Shown in pieces: positions 54,101 through 55,516 of a stretch of DNA of 55,516 nt. The stretch covers positions 1 to 55,516 of the forward strand of contig NZ_JAHVAA010000010.1 in the NCBI RefSeq assembly GCF_019264485.1, in the 5' to 3' direction. The DNA is from Sediminibacterium sp. (lineage in GTDB: Bacteria; Bacteroidota; Bacteroidia; Chitinophagales; Chitinophagaceae). The number at the start of each line of letters is the position of its first letter. Position 1 is the stretch's first letter. Position numbers and translations under genes: made by a program. Below the pieces are notes generated by a model that saw only the letters and a program-made list of their open reading frames with translations, did no database searches and was not told where the DNA came from.

Positions 54101-54465
54101 TCCTGCTTTTTGAGGTGGAAATAGCTGCTGAAGATATTCCGGGATGGAGCGTGGCAAGTAAGGGTAGCCTTACTGTGGCCCTGGATATTACCCTTACAGA
54201 TGAGTTGAAACAGGAGGGAGATGCCCGCGAATTCGTGAATCGGATACAAAATATTCGGAAAGAAAGCGGTTTTGAACTCACAGACCGTATATTCGTGACC
54301 GTGCTTGAGGCTGAAAGTCTTAAGCCGTCCATTGTTAAGTATAACGATTATATTTGCCGCGAAATTTTGGCAGATGTCATACAATGGGTACCTGAAATAA
54401 CTGAGGGTACTGAAATTGAAGTAAATGACAGCCTGTTGAAAGTGGTAGTAAACAAAAAAGGATAA
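51112..54465 (+). CDS. ileS: Isoleucyl-tRNA synthetase
   Basis: A 1117-residue class I synthetase. The HIGH-type motif is in PPSANGMPGIHHVISRTLKD near residue 55. The editing domain covers about 200-420 (AWTTTPWTLPSNLGL, GTGIVHTAPAFGADD). KMSKR occurs in GNKMSKRLGNVVNPFETIEKYG near residue 668, and the anticodon-binding domain occupies about 730-900. A long C-terminal extension follows, typical of the Bacteroidota form. Its stop is 6 bases before the DksA-like gene. Confidence 0.96.
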   Translation: MSAKYTEFSGLNLPAIEKEILAKWKDGQAFEQSVSLREGKTPFVFYEGPPSANGMPGIHHVISRTLKDMVCRYKTMQGFQVKRKGGWDTHGLPVELGVEKELGITKEDIGKKISVEEYNQKCREAVMRYKDIWDDITTKMGYWVDLNDPYITFDNKYIESLWWILSQLYKKSYLYESVSIQPYSPAAGTGLSSHELNQPGTYKDVKDTSAVAMFKAIKDNKTQFLFDAAGSDEVFFMAWTTTPWTLPSNLGLTVGPNIDYVLVNTFNPYTHLSVNVVVAKNLLGKYFKPEGENGDFAGYNAEIKLLPWKILTEFKGAAIEDATYEQLLPYEANSPSVVEEITPGAKPFRVLCGDFVTTEDGTGIVHTAPAFGADDYKVGQKYNIGILTMVDREGKFVDGLGEFSGRYVKNYKDDKDYVDVNVDICVKLKKENRAFKVEKYEHSYPHCWRTDKPILYYPLDAWFIKTTAVKDRMVELNKTINWKPKSTGEGRFGNWLENMVDWNLSRSRYWGTPLPVWRTEDGTEEICIGSIEELNEGIRKASEVLGGDVNKNYLHEGILDLHKPYVDEIVLVSASGKPMHRVPDLIDVWFDSGAMPYAQWHYPFENKTLVDKGEAFPADFIAEGVDQTRGWFYTLHAIGVMLFDSVAYKTVVSNGLVLDKNGNKMSKRLGNVVNPFETIEKYGADATRWYLITNASPWDNLKFDLAGIQEVQRKFFGTLYNTYQFFVLYANVDGFAFKEAPVSLAERPEIDRWILSSLNTLVKKVTAALDDYEPTLAGRAIEEFVDEHLSNWYVRLCRRRFWKGEYELDKISAYQTLYECLETVVRLMAPISPFFSDAVFRNLNAVTGRFTAVSVHHADFAVANETVIDPALEERMQLAQDVCSLVLSLRKKVNIKVRQPLQKVLIPVLNPTMKQQLELIEDLIKAEVNVKEMEYITDTEGIIKKKIKPNFKALGTKLGAKMKAAGALITAFGQHEIATIEKEGSINLDLDGESVNILLFEVEIAAEDIPGWSVASKGSLTVALDITLTDELKQEGDAREFVNRIQNIRKESGFELTDRIFVTVLEAESLKPSIVKYNDYICREILADVIQWVPEITEGTEIEVNDSLLKVVVNKKG

Positions 54466-54471
54466 AAGCGT

Positions 54472-55443
54472 ATGGCTACTAAAAAACCAGCCCCTAAGGC
54501 AGCAAAAAAACCGGCTCCAAAGGCGGCACCAGCCAAGAAAACAGCTTCAAAACCAGCACCTAAGAAGGTTGCTGCCAAACCTGCGCCTAAAAAAGCGGCT
54601 AAACCCGCCCCAAAGCCAGCCCCTAAAAAAGAGGCTCCGGCCAAAAAAGCAGCTCCTGTAAAGAAAGTTGTTAAGCCAGCTCCTAAACCGGCCCCCAAAG
54701 CGGCACCCGCCAAAGCGCCAGTGAAAGCAGCCAAGCCAGCCCCTAAACAGGCTCCAAAAACGGCAGCGCCGGCTCCTGGTATAAAAAGAGTGGTAACCGT
54801 ACTTAAACATGGTGCAAAAGCCCCTGTTCCTGCTGCCAAACCAGCTCCGCCGGCAAAACCGGTATCGGTTCCTTTACCTCCGATGAAAAAACCGGAGCCA
54901 AAAGGTCCACCCACACCACCCGTAAAACCAGTTAGAAAGGCTCCTGAGCCACTGAAAGAAGTAAAAGTTCCAAAAATCAATACTAAAAGCAGTGTGTCTT
55001 ACCAGCCCGGATATACACCATTAGAAAAAAGAATAGAAACTGTGAGAAACAACGAGACTTTAGTGAAATACAGCGATGCGGATTTAAATGAGTTCCGTGA
55101 ACTGATCAATAAAAAATTGGAAGCTGCGAAAAAAGAACTGACCTATTTACAAGGCCTGATTACGCGTAAAGATGAAATGGGTGGCGATAATGACGATGCC
55201 CGTTACATGACGATGGAAGATGGCAGTATGAGTATGGAAAGGGAGCAACTGAGCCAGATGGCCAGCAGGCAGATCACTTATATTGATCACCTGGAAAAAG
55301 CCATCATGCGTATTGAAAACAAAACCTATGGTATTTGCCGTGTTACCGGTAAGCTGATCGACAAAGCCCGCTTACGTGCTGTACCACACGCAACTTTAAG
55401 TTTAGAAGCAAAACTGGGATTGGTGAAGCCGAGTGCGGAATAA
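54472..55443 (+). CDS. DksA/TraR-family protein with long Lys/Pro/Ala-rich N-terminal tail
   Basis: A 323-residue protein. Residues 1-180 are low-complexity PAPKAA/KKPAPK repeats, strongly basic and histone H1-like. Residues about 185-323 form a DksA/TraR-like coiled coil plus zinc-finger remnant: YSDADLNEFRELINKKLEAAKKEL, then YGICRVTGKLIDKARLRAVPHA, in which only one of the usual four cysteines remains. DksA-type proteins act on RNA polymerase; whether this one does, or the tail binds DNA, is not visible. It is probably co-transcribed with ileS. Confidence 0.85.
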   Translation: MATKKPAPKAAKKPAPKAAPAKKTASKPAPKKVAAKPAPKKAAKPAPKPAPKKEAPAKKAAPVKKVVKPAPKPAPKAAPAKAPVKAAKPAPKQAPKTAAPAPGIKRVVTVLKHGAKAPVPAAKPAPPAKPVSVPLPPMKKPEPKGPPTPPVKPVRKAPEPLKEVKVPKINTKSSVSYQPGYTPLEKRIETVRNNETLVKYSDADLNEFRELINKKLEAAKKELTYLQGLITRKDEMGGDNDDARYMTMEDGSMSMEREQLSQMASRQITYIDHLEKAIMRIENKTYGICRVTGKLIDKARLRAVPHATLSLEAKLGLVKPSAE

Positions 55444-55477
55444 TCTTTCCCCCCGCCCCTGAAGGGGATTAACTATA

Positions 55478-55516
55478 ATAACAGAGCCGCTTAGATTTTC
55501 TAAGCGGCTCTGTTAT
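55478..55516 (+). terminator. Terminator after the DksA-like gene
   Basis: ATAACAGAGCCGCTTAGA (55478-55495) and TCTAAGCGGCTCTGTTAT (55499-55516) are perfect 18-base arms with a TTT loop. Any T-run would lie beyond the window edge. A shorter CCCCTGAAGGGG stem precedes it at 55457-55468. Confidence 0.8.

Noticed and set aside
54348..54980. A 210-residue Gly/Ala-rich frame on the minus strand opposite the DksA-like gene
   Set aside because: It is the antisense shadow of the Lys/Pro/Ala repeats. It overlaps ileS and has no domain of its own.

Overview
The window looks like a chromosomal segment of a member of the Bacteroidota, most likely the family Chitinophagaceae. The grounds are gliding-motility genes gldF/gldG, a fused murF-alr gene, a degenerate one-cysteine DksA/TraR protein with a Lys/Pro/Ala-rich tail, near absence of Shine-Dalgarno sequences, and promoters of the Bacteroidota type (TAnnTTTG, in the best cases with a TTTG-like box 18-20 bases upstream). 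The family assignment rests on gene content and style, not on a database search.

Bases 1-21964 are a pectin and galacturonate utilisation locus. Exported enzymes come first: a CE8 pectin methylesterase, a GH43 glycosidase, a CE12-GH28 fusion, a GH105 unsaturated uronyl hydrolase with an extra C-terminal domain, and a CE8-PL10 fusion. A divergent LacI-type regulator lies between GH43 and CE12-GH28. The cytoplasmic pathway follows: uxaB, uxaA, uxaC, a GapN-like aldehyde dehydrogenase, kduD, kduI, kdgK, kdgA and an ExuT-like transporter. Together these take galacturonate (uxaC, uxaB, uxaA) and 4,5-unsaturated uronate (kduI, kduD) to 2-keto-3-deoxygluconate, then through KDPG to pyruvate and glyceraldehyde 3-phosphate. 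No SusC/SusD pair is present.

Bases 22000-25700 hold small accessory genes: an unknown 294-residue protein, two overlapping small ORFs (one resembling EF-Tu domain III), a VapBC-like toxin-antitoxin pair with its own promoter, a YcxB-like membrane protein and a GNAT acetyltransferase. Bases 25900-31100 hold acpP-fabF-rnc, a convergent methylmalonyl-CoA epimerase gene, and iscS-iscU-iscA. Bases 31090-32064 hold a palindromic repeat array next to an IS200-like Y1 (RAYT-type) transposase gene. Then come a Pro-rich secreted protein, gldF-gldG, a TerC protein, murF-alr, lspA, a lipoprotein and a 2-hydroxyacid dehydrogenase.

Bases 41572-50875 carry tetrapyrrole synthesis from glutamyl-tRNA to heme: hemA, hemC, hemD, hemE, hemF, hemB, hemL on the minus strand, and hemH, hemJ on the plus strand, with divergent promoters between hemA and hemH. 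The window ends with ileS and the DksA-like gene followed by a terminator hairpin.

The most unusual feature is the repeat landscape. At least ten different word families (for example CAGAGAACG, CCAAATTT, CTCACTA, AAAGTCAAAA, GTCGGAAAG, GTCAGATC, CCATTCAC) each form imperfect or perfect inverted repeats in gene junctions. They often supply a gene's stop codon or last residues, and in hemC one appears to sit in frame inside an essential coding sequence. A RAYT-like transposase with its own REP-type array is a candidate mobiliser for at least one family.
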